A stretch of 64,000 bases of DNA from Cladorrhinum sp. PSN259. Lineage: Eukaryota; Ascomycota; Sordariomycetes; Sordariales; Podosporaceae. A program made the position numbers and the translations under genes. Each line of letters opens with the position of its first letter. The first letter of the stretch is position 1. The stretch is taken from the NCBI GenBank assembly GCA_033725935.1, contig MU867130.1, forward strand, positions 62,001 through 126,000, read 5' to 3'. The notes beneath the pieces are model-generated. The model did not search any database and had not been told where the DNA came from. It saw only the letters and a list, made by a program, of their open reading frames with translations. This document shows, in pieces, positions 61,748 through 64,000 of this stretch.

Positions 61748-62068
61748 ATGCCCCACGCCGTTGAAGATCACTTGCGTCCGGCGAAGGGCAACTTGTAAGT
61801 GCAGACACTCGGAAGCTTGAAGCAACTATATCTAACGGTCTTACTGTGTACCAGGCACACGGCCCAACGACCCATAGCTTCCTCGACCAACGCAGTTGCT
61901 GCAAGTCGACGACGCATCCAACAATATCTCGACCAAAACCCTTTCGAGGATGCAAATATATATGGACGCAAGCAGAGCGGCAACAGCAATGATCATGAGG
62001 CTGAATATGAGAACCATGCACGACATGCCATCGATCAATTCGACATTGCTTTTGGAGGTCCAAAATAA
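61748..62068 (+). CDS. Small paralog family, copy E (unknown function)
   Basis: Two exons, 61748-61794 and 61855-62068, 86 residues. Exon 1 is 47 nt (MPHAVEDHLRPAKGN plus two bases) with donor GTAAGT. The 60-nt intron has TCTAACGG and a GTACCAG acceptor, joined in phase 2. The conserved part reads RRRIQQYLDQNPFEDANIYG, then YENHARHAIDQFDIAF at residues 67-82, ending GGPK. It shares ED-A-x-(L/I)-Y with copies A and D and the C-terminal motif with all members. It is the shortest copy and lacks the Pro-rich insert before the motif. No signal peptide or membrane segment. Function unknown. Confidence 0.65.
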
Positions 62069-64000
62069 TTGGCCAACCCGACCCATCCTTGGAGAAGTTT
62101 GGTCCCGCCATTGGACGGCCAGGCCTTAACACCCTGTCTGCCAACCAAGTGCTTGTGAAGTTAGTGCGGATGAGATGCACATCACCCGCGATCACAAGGC
62201 AACCGCCAAAAGTTTCAATTTCCCAGGTCTTCGGTAGCTCGGATCAAATTCAGCCTTCTTTTTATTTTTGGCAGCCCTGCGCACACCAGGACATCAGGGA
62301 CACAAGATCGATCGGACATTAAACGAGCCACATCTGTCAACCAACACACAAGAAACGCTGTGAATTGCAGGTGCACGTTTTTTCGCATGGCCAGCACAGC
62401 GCAACCTGCCACCCTACTGGTACCCTGACCGTGTTGCGTCGCAATCCCGATTTTTTTTTTTGCTTGAGGAGAGAGCAACAAATTATGCCCCTTTTTTTAA
62501 GGGGGGTTTTTTTTTTCTCTTCATAAATACATGTCAGGAGGATTCCTCCCGTTCACCCATTTCCCCAAACATTTCGCATCATTCACGTGGGCTAGACTCA
62601 CTTCAAGAGCTCCAAACCCCTGAATACAAGACCCGACGTCAAGACAAAGGTGGATCGTGCAATTCCGATCGCCCTCGCGTTCGGGAAGATCTGCCGAAAC
62701 CCTGCGGCTGCCACCCGGGAACTACCCTTTCCAACGGCTGGCTGCACACCAGTGGCGAACCGGTACATGATGTATGGGATACCATGCAAAGGCCACTGAC
62801 AGGAACCAGTTATAGCTTGGCATGTCGTGTACTGTTTCTGAGAAACAAGGGAGTTGATTGGCCGGCGGGATTAGAATTTGAAAGGAATGGCAGCCAGCTG
62901 TCGGTCGGGCCGGTGTAAGTGCGCGAGTGTCGGATTTCCCTTTTCGGATGGAGTTTTGAGTATCTCAGCGATTGGGTGGTTTCATTGGATATTTGATGGT
63001 TTGTGTTTCGGCAGAAGAGCGCGAACGGGTATACAATGCTGCGGAGGAGGATTTTTTGTTTCTTTTTTTATTCAGGTTCGCTGGAAGGACCGAATTCTCG
63101 AATATGTTTGTTGAAGATAGGCAACGCTAATCCAAGCTTCTCGACGAGGACGAGGATAGAAAGGAAGGCTCATGGGCGCGAATGTGTGACGAAGCGCTGA
63201 GCAACTTGGAGAGTATTCGAGGAAAGGGTTTTTGTGGAATCTGTCACAGATAGAGTATCAATTTCGACTTTTTCTTCTTTTCTTCTGCCAAGTGAAGCCA
63301 GTCGGCCGCGTGTGTCTCGTCGACTTCTGGTCCCCTGCTCCCGCCCCGACGCCGTAAGTAGTGGTGATATTCTACATCGGTGCTCGCGTACGGCAGTTGC
63401 TCGCTTCTGTATTTTCTCTCCGAGTCAAATTCGGGAGGCGTCTCCGGACCTGAGGCGTGAAGGAAGGTTGTCTGTCACGGTAACGAAGAGGAGTCGTAGA
63501 TGTTGCCATCCAGTGTTAAAAGGTATTGGTGATCTTCAAGTTGGGTCTCTTTAGAGTATATCCCGGCGGGGTAACTTGGTTACTTTGGATTCGACATAAT
63601 CGTGGTGCGAGACGTTTGATCAAATAGGATTGACTCAGTCAATTGTGCTGTTGCAACTGAACTCGCGCGATGAATAAACTGAAGGAGAGGAGGGGCACGA
63701 GCTACTAAGGAGAAGTCCCGCAGTGCTGGTGTACTTTAGAGATCCGTATACAAGTGCTCTGTAACCGGGGGAGTTGATGGTGGAAGGGTAAAAGGCGGGG
63801 AGCGAACAGTTGCGTGGCTGTCGGCACAGGATAACAATTGAATACATGTACTCTGTCGCGACTGAATTCTGGAAAATTAGGCGCGATCGGTCAGTAGGCC
63901 TCAAAATCAGGGTCGTAATCAGGCATTGACGTGTTTCTGGTCCGTCGGGCGCGGGAGGCGCAGTGCTTCCATCATAACAGACAGACCTCCACACGAGATG
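62069..64000. other. Gene-poor right end of the window
   Basis: No gene is called. Between 62531 and 62799 two overlapping plus-strand frames are protein-like (an ATG frame MSGGFLPFTHFPKHFASFTW and a shifted frame with KVDRAIPIALAFGKICRNPA), which may mark a frameshifted gene relic. The minus frame 63635-63994 at the edge lacks support. Confidence 0.35.

Overview
This is nuclear DNA of a filamentous ascomycete (Pezizomycotina, probably a Sordariomycete). The evidence is many short introns (49-161 nt) with GT..AG borders and CTAAC-type branch points, a chitin-active AA11-type oxygenase, a GPI-anchored Ser/Thr-rich wall protein, an AIP3/Bud6 polarity protein, a large Snt1-type corepressor, and a fungal NLR (alpha/beta hydrolase - NACHT - WD40-like). 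Species cannot be fixed from sequence alone. There is one 10-base N gap (57742-57751).

The window has two halves. Positions 4-35.5 kb are gene-dense and mostly conserved: AA11 LPMO (3975-5180, +), beta-lactamase-fold serine hydrolase (6075-7471, +), Bud6 (7989-11266, -), small GPI protein (13006-13476, +), a broken unidentified gene (14711-15221, -), Snt1 (15262-23399, -), deoxyhypusine synthase (24842-26044, +), HMG-CoA lyase (26305-27546, -), fructosamine-kinase-like protein (27981-29193, -) and the NLR (30387-35504, +). Roles are housekeeping (eIF5A hypusination, leucine/ketone metabolism, protein deglycation), polarity, chromatin repression, wall/chitin work and putative non-self recognition. 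They do not form a metabolic cluster.

Positions 35.5-64 kb are gene-poor and rich in tandem repeats and homopolymers. Five small two-exon genes in this half, which I reconstructed by hand (37160-37587 +, 41704-42176 -, 44471-45031 -, 56911-57294 +, 61748-62068 +), form a divergent paralogous family. All five have one intron in phase 2 near the N-terminus, and a C-terminal motif of the form Y-x-x-x-A-x-x-x-(I/V)-(D/N)-(Q/R)-(F/L). Two of them look like a local duplication. I do not recognise the family; it is the best candidate here for something undescribed. The same half holds an intron-containing tRNA-Gln(CUG), several tandem repeats, possible decayed ORFs and a suspicious duplicated sequence flanking the N gap.
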